Shown: piece after piece, positions 49,114-58,287 of the stretch
Layout of the letters: each line of letters starts with the position of its first letter
How positions within the stretch are numbered: the stretch's first letter is position 1
Assembly: GCF_011753055.1 (NCBI RefSeq)
Contig: NZ_VWWJ01000018.1
Location: 98,558 to 162,557, forward strand
DNA: 64,000 nt
Direction: 5' to 3'
Source: Burkholderia sp. Ax-1719
GTDB lineage: Bacteria > Pseudomonadota > Gammaproteobacteria > Burkholderiales > Burkholderiaceae
The notes under the pieces: generated by a model
Seen by the model: the letters and a program-made list of their open reading frames with translations, nothing else
The model's database searches: none
Told to the model about the DNA's origin: nothing
Translations under genes and position numbers: made by a program

Positions 49114-49380
49114 TCAGTAATGGTAGCGACACGAAACAATGTTGATTTGAGTGCCGTTTAATTCGTAGACAAGGCGGTTGGTCTCGTCGATGCGGCGCGA
49201 CCAGAACCCCGTCAGGTTTTCTTTCAATGGCTCAGGCTTGCCTATACCTTCGAACGGTGAACGCTGCGTATCCTTTATCAGTTGATTGATACGCCTTAAC
49301 GTTTTCTTATCCTGCCCCTGCCAATAGACATAGTCATCCCAGGCTTCGGCAGTCCACATGATGTTCAGAGCACCACTCAT
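49114..49380 (-). CDS. yoeB: YoeB-family mRNA interferase toxin
   Basis: An 88-residue toxin, four residues longer at the N terminus than E. coli YoeB. All its key residues are conserved: E50, R69, H87 and Y88 correspond to E46, R65, H83 and Y84, and the GKPEPLK-NL-GFWSRRI block is almost identical. It cleaves mRNA at the ribosome when its antitoxin is degraded. The ATG overlaps the antitoxin stop by 4 bases. It should be active, as nothing looks broken. Confidence 0.96.
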   Translation of the reverse strand: MSGALNIMWTAEAWDDYVYWQGQDKKTLRRINQLIKDTQRSPFEGIGKPEPLKENLTGFWSRRIDETNRLVYELNGTQINIVSCRYHY

Positions 49381-49637
49381 TGCCCGTCTTCAACCAGCTT
49401 GCGAGGTTTGAGCTTGCCTGCCCTCGCCTGAGCAATTGAACGCTCCAGATGCGCGACGTTGGCGGGAGAGCGCAGCAGGTGAACCGTTTCCATCAAGCTG
49501 TCGTAATGCTCTTGCGACATGACCACCGCGTTCGGCGCATCGCGGCGGGTAATGAGCGTAACGTCGACATCATCGACAACCTGATCGATCACGCGCTTGA
49601 GGTTGGCTCGTGCGTCAGAAAAGGGAATCGTGCGCAT
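49377..49637 (-). CDS. yefM: YefM-family antitoxin
   Basis: An 86-residue Phd/YefM antitoxin: an N-terminal DNA-binding fold (MRTIPFSDARANLKRVIDQVVDDVDVTLITRR, NAVVMSQEHYDSLMET) and a C-terminal toxin-binding tail (RSPANVAHLERSIAQARAGKLKP). The ATG at 49637 has an excellent AAGGAGGA site; the longer frame to 49718 runs through the operators. It neutralises YoeB and represses the operon by binding the TGTACA-type pairs just upstream. Confidence 0.95.
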   Translation of the reverse strand: MRTIPFSDARANLKRVIDQVVDDVDVTLITRRDAPNAVVMSQEHYDSLMETVHLLRSPANVAHLERSIAQARAGKLKPRKLVEDGQ

Positions 49638-49659
49638 ATTTCCTCCTTCACCATTAACC

Positions 49660-49677
49660 TGTACTGGTATTCGTACA
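49660..49677. promoter_or_regulatory. YefM operator pair, proximal
   Basis: TGTACT (49660-49665) and CGTACA (49672-49677) lie with centres exactly 12 bases apart, as in the E. coli yefM operator, whose core hexamer is TGTACA. It lies 23-40 bases before the yefM start. Confidence 0.75.
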
Positions 49678-49699
49678 AGTCTATCACACACCTCAGACA

Positions 49700-49717
49700 T
49701 GTACAATTTATCGTACA
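49700..49717. promoter_or_regulatory. YefM operator pair, distal
   Basis: TGTACA (49700-49705) and CGTACA (49712-49717) repeat the 12-base spacing of the proximal pair. A further CGTACA occurs at 49732-49737. Two full pairs suggest cooperative binding of the YefM-YoeB complex. Confidence 0.75.
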
Positions 49718-49761
49718 TATCAAGATAAGTTCGTACAGAAACTCACCCCGTTGATTTATTG

Positions 49762-49774
49762 AGACGATCGGTCT
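49762..49774. promoter_or_regulatory. TetR-type operator dyad
   Basis: AGAC-GATCG-GTCT is a near-perfect dyad 12 bases before the TetR-family start codon. Sites of the AGACCGATCGGTCT kind are typical of AcuR/NemR-like repressors. Autoregulation and control of the downstream reductase are inferred. Confidence 0.65.
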
Positions 49775-49786
49775 AATATCCCCGAC

Positions 49787-50437
49787 ATGGACACGATCTC
49801 CACCACGAAGCCGCGCCGCGGCCGTCCGCCCAAAGATCCGCGTGCGCACAGCGATACCCGCGAAACGCTGATCCGCGCGGGTCTGGAATTGCTGACAAGC
49901 CAGGGTTTCACCGCCACCGGTCTCGACACCGTGCTCAAGCTCGCGGGCATTCCCAAAGGCTCGTTCTATCACTACTTCGACAGCAAGGAAGCCTTCGGCC
50001 GCGCGCTGATGGACGCCTATGACGCCTATTTCTGCGCGATGCTCGACCGCTGGCTGCTCGACGACGCGCGGCCCGCGCTGGAGCGTCTGGCCGCTTTCGT
50101 CGATAACGCCAAAACCGGCATGGCGCGCTACGACTACACCCGCGGCTGCCTCGTCGGCAATCTGGGGCTGGAGGTGGGTGTCCTGCCCGACGACTACCGC
50201 ATACGGCTAGAGGCTGCGTTGCAAGGCTGGCAGGCACGCGTACGCACCTGTCTTGCCGAAGCGCAGCAAGAAGGCCGCATCGCAAGGAACGCCGACCTCG
50301 ACGCGCTGGCCGCGTTTTTCTGGATCGGCTGGGAAGGCGCGGTGTTGCGCGCGCGTGTCGTTCGCGACGGCGCGCCCTTGCAGACCTTTTTCCAGGGATT
50401 CATCGCCGGGCTCGGTTGTCCAGCTTCGGCGCAATAG
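49787..50437 (+). CDS. TetR-family repressor (AcuR/NemR-like)
   Basis: A 216-residue TetR regulator. The N-terminal helix-turn-helix is in LTSQGFTATGLDTVLKLAGIPKGSFYHYFDSKEAFG (about residues 25-60), and a helical ligand-binding domain follows. A PRRGRPPKDP arm at the N terminus can contact DNA. It sits 36 bases before an acrylyl-CoA reductase gene, as AcuR-like repressors do, and has an AGAC/GTCT dyad just upstream of its start. The inducer is probably an electrophile such as acrylate or an N-ethylmaleimide-type compound (inference). Confidence 0.9.
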   Translation: MDTISTTKPRRGRPPKDPRAHSDTRETLIRAGLELLTSQGFTATGLDTVLKLAGIPKGSFYHYFDSKEAFGRALMDAYDAYFCAMLDRWLLDDARPALERLAAFVDNAKTGMARYDYTRGCLVGNLGLEVGVLPDDYRIRLEAALQGWQARVRTCLAEAQQEGRIARNADLDALAAFFWIGWEGAVLRARVVRDGAPLQTFFQGFIAGLGCPASAQ

Positions 50438-50473
50438 ATCGCCTGACGTCACATCAACAGCGAGACACTCATC

Positions 50474-51457
50474 ATGTTCAAAGGCATTCTCATCGAGAAG
50501 GAATCCGAAACATATTCGGCCCGGGTAAGCGATATCGACGAAGCACGTCTGCCCGATGGCGACGTACTCGTCGATGTGCAGTACAGCACGCTGAACTATA
50601 AGGACGGTCTCGCGATTACGGGCAAAGGCCCGGTGGTGCGCAGTTTTCCGATGGTGCCGGGCATCGACTTCGCGGGCACGGTCGCGCGAAGCGCCGATCC
50701 GCGCTACGCCGTGGGCGATGCGGTCGTGCTCAACGGCTGGGGCGTCGGCGAGCAGCACTGGGGCGGCCTGGCGCAGAAGGCGCGTGTGCGCGGCGACTGG
50801 CTCATTGCGCTGCCCAAGGGTTTGACGGCGCGGCAAACGATGGCCGTCGGCACGGCGGGCTATACGGCGATGCTGTGCATTCTCGCACTGGAGCGTCATG
50901 GCGTCGGCGCGAGTCATGGCGATGTGCTGGTGACGGGCGCAAGCGGCGGCGTCGGCAGTTTCGCGATTGCGCTGCTCGCTCGGCGCGGCTATCGCGTGGT
51001 GGCATCGACGGGCAAGTTGCAGGAATCCGCTTATCTGCATGCGCTTGGCGCCGCCGAAGTGATCGACCGCGCGACGCTCGGCGCGCCCGGCAAGCCCTTG
51101 CAGAAGGAGCGCTGGGCGGCAGCCATCGATTCAGTCGGCGGCCATACGCTCGCCAACGTATGCGCAAGCCTGCGCGCGGACGGCGCCGTTGCCGCCTGCG
51201 GCCTCGCCCAGGGTATGGATTTTCCGGCCACCGTCGCGCCTTTCATTTTGCGCGGCGTCAGCCTGCTGGGCATCAACAGCGTGACGCGCCCGTTTGCCGA
51301 GCGTCAGCAGGCGTGGCAAGCGCTGGCCGACACGCTCGACCTGGCGGCACTCGACACCATCACGACGGAAATCGGCCTGGAAGCGGCGATTCCCGCCGCG
51401 CACGATCTGCTGGAAGGTCGCGTGCGTGGGCGCATTGTCGTCGACGTCAATCGCTGA
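50474..51457 (+). CDS. acuI: Acrylyl-CoA reductase-type MDR oxidoreductase (AcuI/YhdH)
   Basis: A 327-residue zinc-free medium-chain reductase of the YhdH/AcuI family: STLNYKDGLAITGKGPVVRSFPMVPGIDFAGTV at the N-terminal fold, VLNGWGVGEQHWGGLAQ, and the NADPH motif TGASGGVGSFAIALLARRGY. Family members reduce acryloyl-CoA to propionyl-CoA, protecting against toxic acrylate. AcuI-like enzymes are usually controlled by the neighbouring TetR-type repressor, as the order here suggests. The ATG at 50474 is at the family's normal start. Confidence 0.92.
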   Translation: MFKGILIEKESETYSARVSDIDEARLPDGDVLVDVQYSTLNYKDGLAITGKGPVVRSFPMVPGIDFAGTVARSADPRYAVGDAVVLNGWGVGEQHWGGLAQKARVRGDWLIALPKGLTARQTMAVGTAGYTAMLCILALERHGVGASHGDVLVTGASGGVGSFAIALLARRGYRVVASTGKLQESAYLHALGAAEVIDRATLGAPGKPLQKERWAAAIDSVGGHTLANVCASLRADGAVAACGLAQGMDFPATVAPFILRGVSLLGINSVTRPFAERQQAWQALADTLDLAALDTITTEIGLEAAIPAAHDLLEGRVRGRIVVDVNR

Positions 51458-51580
51458 AGACGCCTTTTTCACCTCAGTCGACGTCTGAAATTCGCCTCGG
51501 CCCCGTTTTTCAAAAAAACACCGGAGCGAAAATTTCGGCTACATTCCCAAGGCGTCGACTCCAGCACAGCACTTTTTTGC

Positions 51581-52606
51581 ATGAATTCCCGCGTCCCTTC
51601 GTTCGATGTGCTCGCCCAGCCCGCGCGCGACATCGCCCATAGTCGCTTCAGCGTGGCGGATGAAGCACCGCAACGGCGCCTGCTCGCCTGGCGGGACCGG
51701 GTTGGGCATATCGTGGACGTACTGCCTTCGCGCGCCGATCTGGAGCGGCCGTTTCAGGCGTCAATCGACCGCTTTCAGGTGGGCGATCTGGTCATGACCG
51801 ATTGCCGCTCGGATCTGATGCTGCTCGACCGCTCGCTCGCCCGCATCTCGACGGACCGGGTGCGCGACTTCGTTTTTCACGTCTTCCTGGAAGGTAGCGC
51901 AGACAACGTTTCCGTGCGCGCCTCGTCGGCGGCGTCCCGCGACGCGTCCGACGCGCGCGCCCGCATTCTCGCGCTGGATATGAATCAGCCCTTTCGCATG
52001 CAGCGGCACGCATGCCGGCTGATCACGTTTTTCGTGCCGGCCACGCTGGTGCAGGAAGTTTTCCCGGATCCCGAGGCCATCCACGGCCGCACGCTCGACG
52101 GTTCCCTGCCGCTCGAACGGCTGATTCTCGACCACGTCGCGACGCTGAGCCAGACCATCGGCTCGATGAACGCGCTGGAAGCAGACGATGCGATCCGCGC
52201 CGCGGGACGGCTGACGGTTGCCGCCTTCGGCCGCCAGGCGCGCCTGAGCGGCGACGCGCGCGCAGCGGCGCGGGCAGCGACCTTTGGCCAGATCCGGCGC
52301 TATATTCAGGCGCATCTGACCGACGATGAACTATCCCCTGAAAGCGTGCTGGCCGCCTTCGAATTTCCGCGCCCGACGCTCTATCGCCTGTTCCAGCACG
52401 AAGGCGGCGTGAATGCCTATATCCGCCAGCAGCGTCTGCGCCGCGCCGCCGACGACCTGATTCGGCATCCGCACCTCGCGGTCGTCGAGATTGCTTATGG
52501 GCTGGGCTTCAAAAGCGCGTCCGATTTCACGCGCGCGTTCCGGCGCGCCTTCGAAATGGCGCCGCTGGATTTCCGGGCGCTGGTGAGCCGGAGAATGGCG
52601 GCCTAG
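51581..52606 (+). CDS. AraC-family transcriptional regulator
   Basis: A 341-residue regulator with an N-terminal AraC_binding_2-type sensor domain (about residues 30-220) and a C-terminal double helix-turn-helix (about 240-335): LSPESVLAAFEFPRPTLYRLFQHEGGVNAYIRQQRLRRAADDL and VVEIAYGLGFKSASDFTRAFRRAFEMAPLDFR. It converges on an MFS transporter with a 4-base 3' overlap, which makes the transporter a likely target only by proximity. The inducer is unknown. Confidence 0.9.
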   Translation: MNSRVPSFDVLAQPARDIAHSRFSVADEAPQRRLLAWRDRVGHIVDVLPSRADLERPFQASIDRFQVGDLVMTDCRSDLMLLDRSLARISTDRVRDFVFHVFLEGSADNVSVRASSAASRDASDARARILALDMNQPFRMQRHACRLITFFVPATLVQEVFPDPEAIHGRTLDGSLPLERLILDHVATLSQTIGSMNALEADDAIRAAGRLTVAAFGRQARLSGDARAAARAATFGQIRRYIQAHLTDDELSPESVLAAFEFPRPTLYRLFQHEGGVNAYIRQQRLRRAADDLIRHPHLAVVEIAYGLGFKSASDFTRAFRRAFEMAPLDFRALVSRRMAA

Positions 52607-53925
52607 CTGCCGCGTCGCTCCCTGAACAGCACGATTGCGCAGAAACTGGTCGCGCACGCGGGCGCCACATACCACGCGGCCGAGAGCGGATCGCCGGTCC
52701 ATTTGATCAGACCCGTCACGATGAACTGGGCGGTTCCGCCAAACAGCGCCACGTTGAACGCCTGCGCGACCGCCATGCCGCTCGCCCGCACCCGTGCGGG
52801 CAAGGCCTCCAGCACCAGCAACGCGATTGCGACAGCGCTGAACGCCATCGTCACACTCACGAGCGCCGCGCCGGCGATGATCGGCAGCGCGCTGGTGGCG
52901 CGGGTCGCCATCAGAAAGACCGGAAAGACCATCAGCGTCGTGCAGCCCGACGCCACCAGCGCGACCGGCTTGCGACGCGGCAGGCGGTCGAGCAGACGCC
53001 CAGCCAGCGGCGGAATCGCCATCAACAGGAACGCCGACGAGGCCGACGCCAGATAGCCCGTCAGAGCCGGCATATGCATCACGCGCGTCGCGTAGCTCGG
53101 CATGAAATAGACGATCGAATAGACCGGGATGGTCTGCCCCATGATCATCAGCATCCCCAGCACAATCGTCTTGCCGTGGTCGCTGAACAACTCGCGCAGC
53201 GGCGTGCGGGCAGGTTGTGCAGATCGCTCCGGCATCGGCACATCGCGAAGCCGCCGCCGTACATAGAGCCCAAGCGGCGCGATCAGCAGCCCAATCCAGA
53301 ACGGAATACGCCACCCCCACGACGCCACCGCCGCAGGGGACAGCGTGTGGATAATCAGGATTCCCAGGCTTGCGCCCAGCAGCGCTGCCGCGCCCTGGCT
53401 CGCGGGCTGCCAGCACACGCGCGAGCCGCGACGGGACGCCGGTCCCGCCTCCAGCACGAACGTCGCCGCCACGCCGATATCGCCGCCCACCGCAAAACCC
53501 TGCAACGATCTCGCTACGATGATGACGAACGGCGCAAGCACGCCAACGCTGGCGTACGACGGACACAGCGCCAGCGCGGCCGTGCCCAGCGCCATCAACC
53601 CGGTGGTGCGCGTGAGCGCCGCGCGGCGGCCCATACGATCGGCGTAGGCGCCGATCATCATCGCCCCGACCGGCCGCATGAAAAAACCCACGCCAAAGGT
53701 GCCGACGGCCCAGAGCAGCGAAGTGAGCGGATCGCTCGCAGGAAAGAACTGATCGCCGATCATCACCGCGAAGAATCCGAAGACGGTGAAATCGAACATT
53801 TCCAGACCCGTCACCAGCGATGAAGCGACAACGGTTTTAATCAGTTCGCGGCGATCGTCCAGGTTGTTCCCATCCTGTTGATTGCCCGCAGGCCGTTCGC
53901 GCGGCGCGGAAAGTGGCGTGAGCAT
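52603..53925 (-). CDS. MFS transporter, metabolite:proton symporter (MHS) type
   Basis: A protein of about 440 residues with 12 helices. MFDFTVFGFFAVMIGDQFFPASDPLTSLLWAVGTFGVGFFMRPVGAMMIGAYADRMGRRAAL covers the N-terminal helices and the conserved loop-2 DRMGRR motif; the pattern fits the MHS family (ProP, citrate, shikimate symporters). The start is uncertain: ATG 53925 is chosen, and a GTG at 53988 is in frame without a ribosome binding site. It should import an organic acid or zwitterion with protons. It overlaps the AraC gene's 3' end by 4 bases. Confidence 0.85.
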   Translation of the reverse strand: MLTPLSAPRERPAGNQQDGNNLDDRRELIKTVVASSLVTGLEMFDFTVFGFFAVMIGDQFFPASDPLTSLLWAVGTFGVGFFMRPVGAMMIGAYADRMGRRAALTRTTGLMALGTAALALCPSYASVGVLAPFVIIVARSLQGFAVGGDIGVAATFVLEAGPASRRGSRVCWQPASQGAAALLGASLGILIIHTLSPAAVASWGWRIPFWIGLLIAPLGLYVRRRLRDVPMPERSAQPARTPLRELFSDHGKTIVLGMLMIMGQTIPVYSIVYFMPSYATRVMHMPALTGYLASASSAFLLMAIPPLAGRLLDRLPRRKPVALVASGCTTLMVFPVFLMATRATSALPIIAGAALVSVTMAFSAVAIALLVLEALPARVRASGMAVAQAFNVALFGGTAQFIVTGLIKWTGDPLSAAWYVAPACATSFCAIVLFRERRGS

Positions 53926-54158
53926 GCTTTTCAAAAAACCCGGTGATTCAGCGGTCGCGATGAACCGCGCAGCGTTGCACGATACCACGCAGCGCCGCTG
54001 CTAGAAGTATTGCTCTGATTTTCTGCTTGTCCATCGCATATGCATGTCATATCGATCCGACACCATCACGTCGCGATCGATTGCGCGCGCAACCAACTCC
54101 ATTGTGCGGCGATCGGCGCACTACACCTACGATTTCACAACAATTACAGGAACCTGAC

Positions 54159-56807
54159 ATGAAAACGCGCGCCATGACGCTCGCCTGCAGGTTGGCTTTT
54201 TCGGGGATCGCGGCAAGTCTCGCGGCTTGCGGCAGCAGCATCAGCGACACCGCCCATCTGCAGATTTCGGGCATCGCGGGCCAGGGTACGGCCGTGGTCG
54301 GCGTAGCCGTCACGGTGACGGACCGCACCGGCGCTGTCACGCAATCCGCCGTGACCGACTCCAACGGGCAATTCTCCGTTGCGGTCTCGGGACACGCCCC
54401 GTTCGTGCTGACCGTTCCCGTCACCGATGCCGACGGCACGCCCGCCGTGCTGTCCTCGATCATCGATCCATCGACGGGCGACGGTACGCAAACGCTCAAC
54501 GTCAATCTGAATCCGCTCACCTCGCTGATCACGCAGCGTGCGCTTGGCGCGGCGCTGACCACTGCGCCCACCGCCTCGCAGATCACCTCGGCCAATGTCA
54601 GCGCGGCGAGCATCAGCCAGGCGGTCCAGGCCGTCGATGCCGTGTTGCAGCCGCTTTTCACCGCGCTGAATGTGCCCGCCGCGCTCGTGGCGGACCCAAT
54701 CGGCTCGGCCACCTACCAGGCCAATTCGTCGAATGCGCTCGACAGCCTGTTCGACAACACGCGCTTCACCGTGCACAACGCCACGGTCAACGTGGGCAAT
54801 AACAACGGTGCGCCGACGCAGAATTCCGCCACCTACCAGACGCTCCAGTTGCCCGTGAGCGGGTCGATGCCCGCGCCGCTGTCGAGCGGCCCGGTCGCCG
54901 CCGCGCTCGCGCAGACCCAGAGCGCGACAACCACGCCGATTCAGCACCTCGTCGTGATCGTCGGCGAAAACCAGACCTTCGACGGCCTGTTCGGCGCCTA
55001 CGCGCCGCCGTCCGGGCAAACGGTGAAGAACCTGCTGTCCGAGGGCATCATCAACGCGGACGGCTCGCCCGGCCCCAACTTCGCGCTCGCGGCGCAGAAC
55101 CAGGCCGCCGCGCCCAGCGCCTACACGCTGAACCCGACCCGCGCGGGCGCATACGGCTCGCTGCCTTCGCCGGAAAACACCGGCATGCTCACGCTGAACA
55201 ACCTGCCGGCGTATATCAGTTCGGTCGCGCAGGGCAAGACGCCGACCGCCGCGCCGACCTCCTATCTCTACGGCGCAGCCGATGCGGATTTCCCGGTCAC
55301 GCTGAAGAATGGGCCGTTCCAGATCACCTCGTCGTCGGCGAGTTCGTCGCTGGTGAGCTACAGCCAGCCCGCGCCGGCGCTGGTCGGCACGGCGGCCACC
55401 AACGCCAGCTACGCCACGCTCAGCACGCTCTATTCGTCCCTCGGCCTGGTTGCGACGACAGGCGACCCGGTGCACCGTTTCTTCCAGATGTGGCAGCAGA
55501 CCGGCGGTGACAACGCGAAGCTCGATCTGTTCACGTGGGTCGCTTCCACGGCGGGACAAGGCGGCGATACGGTCGAAAACGTGCCCGGCGGCCCGCAGGT
55601 CAGCCCGACCAACCCCGGCCAGGGCGGCGAGCTGATGGGCTTCATGAACATGTCGGCAGGCGACGCGCCGTACCTCAAATCGCTCGCGCAGCAATACGCG
55701 TTGAGCGATAACTATCACCAGGCGGTGATGGGCGGCACGGGCATGAACTTCTTCTCGATCGCCACGGGCGACCTGCCCTGGTTCAACAGCAGCGGCGCGA
55801 TCGCCACGCCGCCTGCCAACCAGATCGAGAACCCGAATCCGCTCGCCGGCACCACGAACTTCTACACCCAGGACGGCTATCAGGGCGGCTCGTGGGTCAA
55901 CTGCTCGGACAGCTCGCAGCCGGGCGTGGGCGCGATCCTCGGCTTTCTGTCGTCGAAGCATGTGGCGAGCAACTGCGACGCCGGCAAGTACTATCTGGTC
56001 AACAACTACAACCCCGGCTACGACCTGAGCGGCAACACCCAGCCGATCGGCGCAAACAACTACAACTATCCGCCGCAAAGCGTGCCGACCATCGCGGAGG
56101 CGCTGTCCGCCAAGGGGCTGTCGTGGGGCTGGTACACCACGGCGCGCGACACCACCGATGTGCAGGCGCAGGCCACTTCGCTCGCGACCAGCCTGACGGG
56201 CAGCACGACGCTTGCGTCGAGCCTCGCCGGTCTGCTGCAGCAGGCCGAGTACAACAACATCGGCGATCCGCTGGTTGGCTCGCAGAAGGTCATGACGTCC
56301 TCGCTCAAGGGCAATCTGCAGGACCTCACGGCATTCATCACCGCCGCGAAGTCGGGCAATCTGCCGGCCGTGTCCTTCGTTGTGCCGCCGAACACCTTCA
56401 GCGGCCACCCGGGCTTCTCTTCGCCCGCGGCCTATGAGCAGTGGCTCAGCCAGGTGGTGGCAGCCGTGACCGCGTCGAAGCAATGGTCGAACACCGCGAT
56501 TCTCGTGACGACCGACGAAGGCGGCGGCCATTTCGACACCGGCCCGATCCAGCCGCTCGACTTCTTCGGCGACGGCCCGCGCATCCCGATGCTGGTGATT
56601 TCGCCTTACGCGCGCAAGGCGTCCGTCGATCACACGTACAACGATCACGCGTCGATTCTCAAGTTCATCGAGCGCAACTGGCGTCTCACGGCCTTGTCGT
56701 CGCGCAGCCGCGACCGTTTGCCGAATCCGTCGATGCAGGCCGTGTCGTACGTGCCCGCCAACGGCACACCGGCAATTGGCGATCTGATGACGATGTTCGC
56801 GTTCTGA
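54159..56807 (+). CDS. Acid phosphatase/phosphoesterase-family lipoprotein
   Basis: An 882-residue lipoprotein: a signal ending in the lipobox LAAC with the lipidated Cys24, a carboxypeptidase-regulatory-like beta domain (about residues 30-130), a helical linker, and a large phosphoesterase (PF04185-type) domain starting at IQHLVVIVGENQTFDGLFG (about 263). The domain ends with TTDEGGGHFDTGP and DHTYNDHASILKFIERNW, which carry the metal-binding residues. The family includes phospholipase C and acid phosphatase AcpA. It should release phosphate from organic substrates at the outer membrane or surface. The ATG at 54159 has AGGA at 5-8 bases. A di-heme peroxidase gene follows after 70 bases. Confidence 0.9.
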   Translation: MKTRAMTLACRLAFSGIAASLAACGSSISDTAHLQISGIAGQGTAVVGVAVTVTDRTGAVTQSAVTDSNGQFSVAVSGHAPFVLTVPVTDADGTPAVLSSIIDPSTGDGTQTLNVNLNPLTSLITQRALGAALTTAPTASQITSANVSAASISQAVQAVDAVLQPLFTALNVPAALVADPIGSATYQANSSNALDSLFDNTRFTVHNATVNVGNNNGAPTQNSATYQTLQLPVSGSMPAPLSSGPVAAALAQTQSATTTPIQHLVVIVGENQTFDGLFGAYAPPSGQTVKNLLSEGIINADGSPGPNFALAAQNQAAAPSAYTLNPTRAGAYGSLPSPENTGMLTLNNLPAYISSVAQGKTPTAAPTSYLYGAADADFPVTLKNGPFQITSSSASSSLVSYSQPAPALVGTAATNASYATLSTLYSSLGLVATTGDPVHRFFQMWQQTGGDNAKLDLFTWVASTAGQGGDTVENVPGGPQVSPTNPGQGGELMGFMNMSAGDAPYLKSLAQQYALSDNYHQAVMGGTGMNFFSIATGDLPWFNSSGAIATPPANQIENPNPLAGTTNFYTQDGYQGGSWVNCSDSSQPGVGAILGFLSSKHVASNCDAGKYYLVNNYNPGYDLSGNTQPIGANNYNYPPQSVPTIAEALSAKGLSWGWYTTARDTTDVQAQATSLATSLTGSTTLASSLAGLLQQAEYNNIGDPLVGSQKVMTSSLKGNLQDLTAFITAAKSGNLPAVSFVVPPNTFSGHPGFSSPAAYEQWLSQVVAAVTASKQWSNTAILVTTDEGGGHFDTGPIQPLDFFGDGPRIPMLVISPYARKASVDHTYNDHASILKFIERNWRLTALSSRSRDRLPNPSMQAVSYVPANGTPAIGDLMTMFAF

Positions 56808-56877
56808 TGCGTCGAGGCTTCGCGCACGCAGTACCGGCGCGAAGCCTCACGCTTTCCTGCTTTTCCGCTCTACACCC

Positions 56878-58206
56878 ATGATTCGAAACGGTCTCCCGCC
56901 TCGCGCCGGATGGATGGCGTTAGCCGCGCTAACGATTGGCGGCTTCGTGGCCAGCGCGCTCACCTGTGTGCCCAGTCTCGCCGATACACCGCATCTTTCC
57001 GCCCCGCCGCCCATGCAGCTGCCTACGCGCCGCTGGGTGCGCTATCCGGCCGTGCCCACGCAATTGAGCCCACAGGCCGCGCTTGGCAAGCGGATTTTCT
57101 TCGACGCCACGCTTTCGGCGTCGGGCAAGATGGCCTGCGCGTCATGCCACAGCCCCGAACACGCCTACGGACCGCCCAACGGACTCGCCGTGCAGCTTGG
57201 CGGCCCTGATCTAAAACGCCCCGGCACGCGTGCGGTGCCCACGCTGCGCTATATGACGTTCACGCCGGAATTTACACGGCACTACTATTTCCCCGGCTCC
57301 GAAGACACCGAAGACGAAGGCCCCGCAGGCGGCTTCATGCGCGACGGCTCGATTGCCTCGCTGCACGAACAGGCCGGCCATCCGATGCTGGACCCCAACG
57401 AAATGGCCAACACCAGCCGCGCCGTGGTGGTCGACAAGGTGCAGCGTGGCGCCTATGCGGACACGTTCCGGCAGGTATTCGGCGCACAGATTTTCGCTAA
57501 CGTAGACACGGCCTTTGACAGCATCGGCATGGCCTTGCAGGCCTTCGAAACCGAGGACGCGAGCTTTCACCCCTACACGAGCAAGTTTGATTCGGTGATG
57601 TCGGGCAATGCGCTGTTCACCGCCCAGGAGCTGCGCGGCTACCAGTTATTCAACAACCCGTTAAAGGGCAACTGTGCGAAATGCCATTTCGACCAGCCGG
57701 GCCCCGGCGGTCGCCCGGCGCAATTCTCGGACTTCCAGTATGCGGCGCTTGGCGTACCACGCAACGCGGAGATTCCAGCGAATCGCAATCCTAAGTATTA
57801 CGACATGGGGCTATGCGGCCCCTATCGTCGCGATCTCGCCGATGAAACCGACTTCTGCGGCCTGTTCAAGGACGCCACGCTGCGCAACGTCGCGACGCGT
57901 TCGGTGTTCTTTCACAATGGCCGCTTCCATTCGCTGGACGAGGTGCTGCACTTCTACGCCGAGCGCGATACGGCTCCGCAGAAGTGGTATCCACGCAAGA
58001 ATGGCAAGCTGGTGCGATACGACGATCTGCCGCCGAAGTATCGCGACAATATCGACCAGCTCGACCCGCCCTTCCTCAATCACCACCCGGGCGAGCCGGC
58101 CCCGCTGAGCGAAGCCGACATTCAGGATCTAAGCGCGTTCATGAAAACCCTGAACGACGGATTTTCAGCGACCTCGGGCGGCCCGGCGCTTCACGAGGCG
58201 CATTAA
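56878..58206 (+). CDS. Di-heme cytochrome c peroxidase/MauG-family protein
   Basis: A 442-residue exported protein with a signal peptide (about residues 1-37, ending SLA-DTP) and two c-type heme motifs, CASCH (about 86) and CAKCH (about 264). The region FHNGRFHSLDEVLHFYAERD is typical of the MauG/cytochrome c peroxidase family. It reduces peroxide or performs oxidative modification in the periplasm. It follows the phosphoesterase lipoprotein, a pairing that may be functional though no known pathway explains it. A strong terminator follows. Confidence 0.92.
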   Translation: MIRNGLPPRAGWMALAALTIGGFVASALTCVPSLADTPHLSAPPPMQLPTRRWVRYPAVPTQLSPQAALGKRIFFDATLSASGKMACASCHSPEHAYGPPNGLAVQLGGPDLKRPGTRAVPTLRYMTFTPEFTRHYYFPGSEDTEDEGPAGGFMRDGSIASLHEQAGHPMLDPNEMANTSRAVVVDKVQRGAYADTFRQVFGAQIFANVDTAFDSIGMALQAFETEDASFHPYTSKFDSVMSGNALFTAQELRGYQLFNNPLKGNCAKCHFDQPGPGGRPAQFSDFQYAALGVPRNAEIPANRNPKYYDMGLCGPYRRDLADETDFCGLFKDATLRNVATRSVFFHNGRFHSLDEVLHFYAERDTAPQKWYPRKNGKLVRYDDLPPKYRDNIDQLDPPFLNHHPGEPAPLSEADIQDLSAFMKTLNDGFSATSGGPALHEAH

Positions 58207-58210
58207 AGCA

Positions 58211-58242
58211 AAAACGCGCGGCTCAACTACGCCGCGCGTTTT
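58211..58242. terminator. Bidirectional intrinsic terminator
   Basis: AAAACGCGCGGC (58211-58222) and GCCGCGCGTTTT (58231-58242) form a perfect 12-bp stem with an 8-base loop and A/T tracts on both sides, between the convergent peroxidase and KfrA-like genes. Confidence 0.88.
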
Positions 58243-58287
58243 CTTGCCTCGCCGGGCTATACAGCACCCGGCCCAGCTACAAGCCCA

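Noticed and set aside
54144..56648. 834-codon antisense ORF opposite the phosphoesterase lipoprotein
   Set aside because: Its translation is Arg/His/Gly-rich with no domain, and it mirrors a well-supported gene. High third-position GC makes such shadows long.
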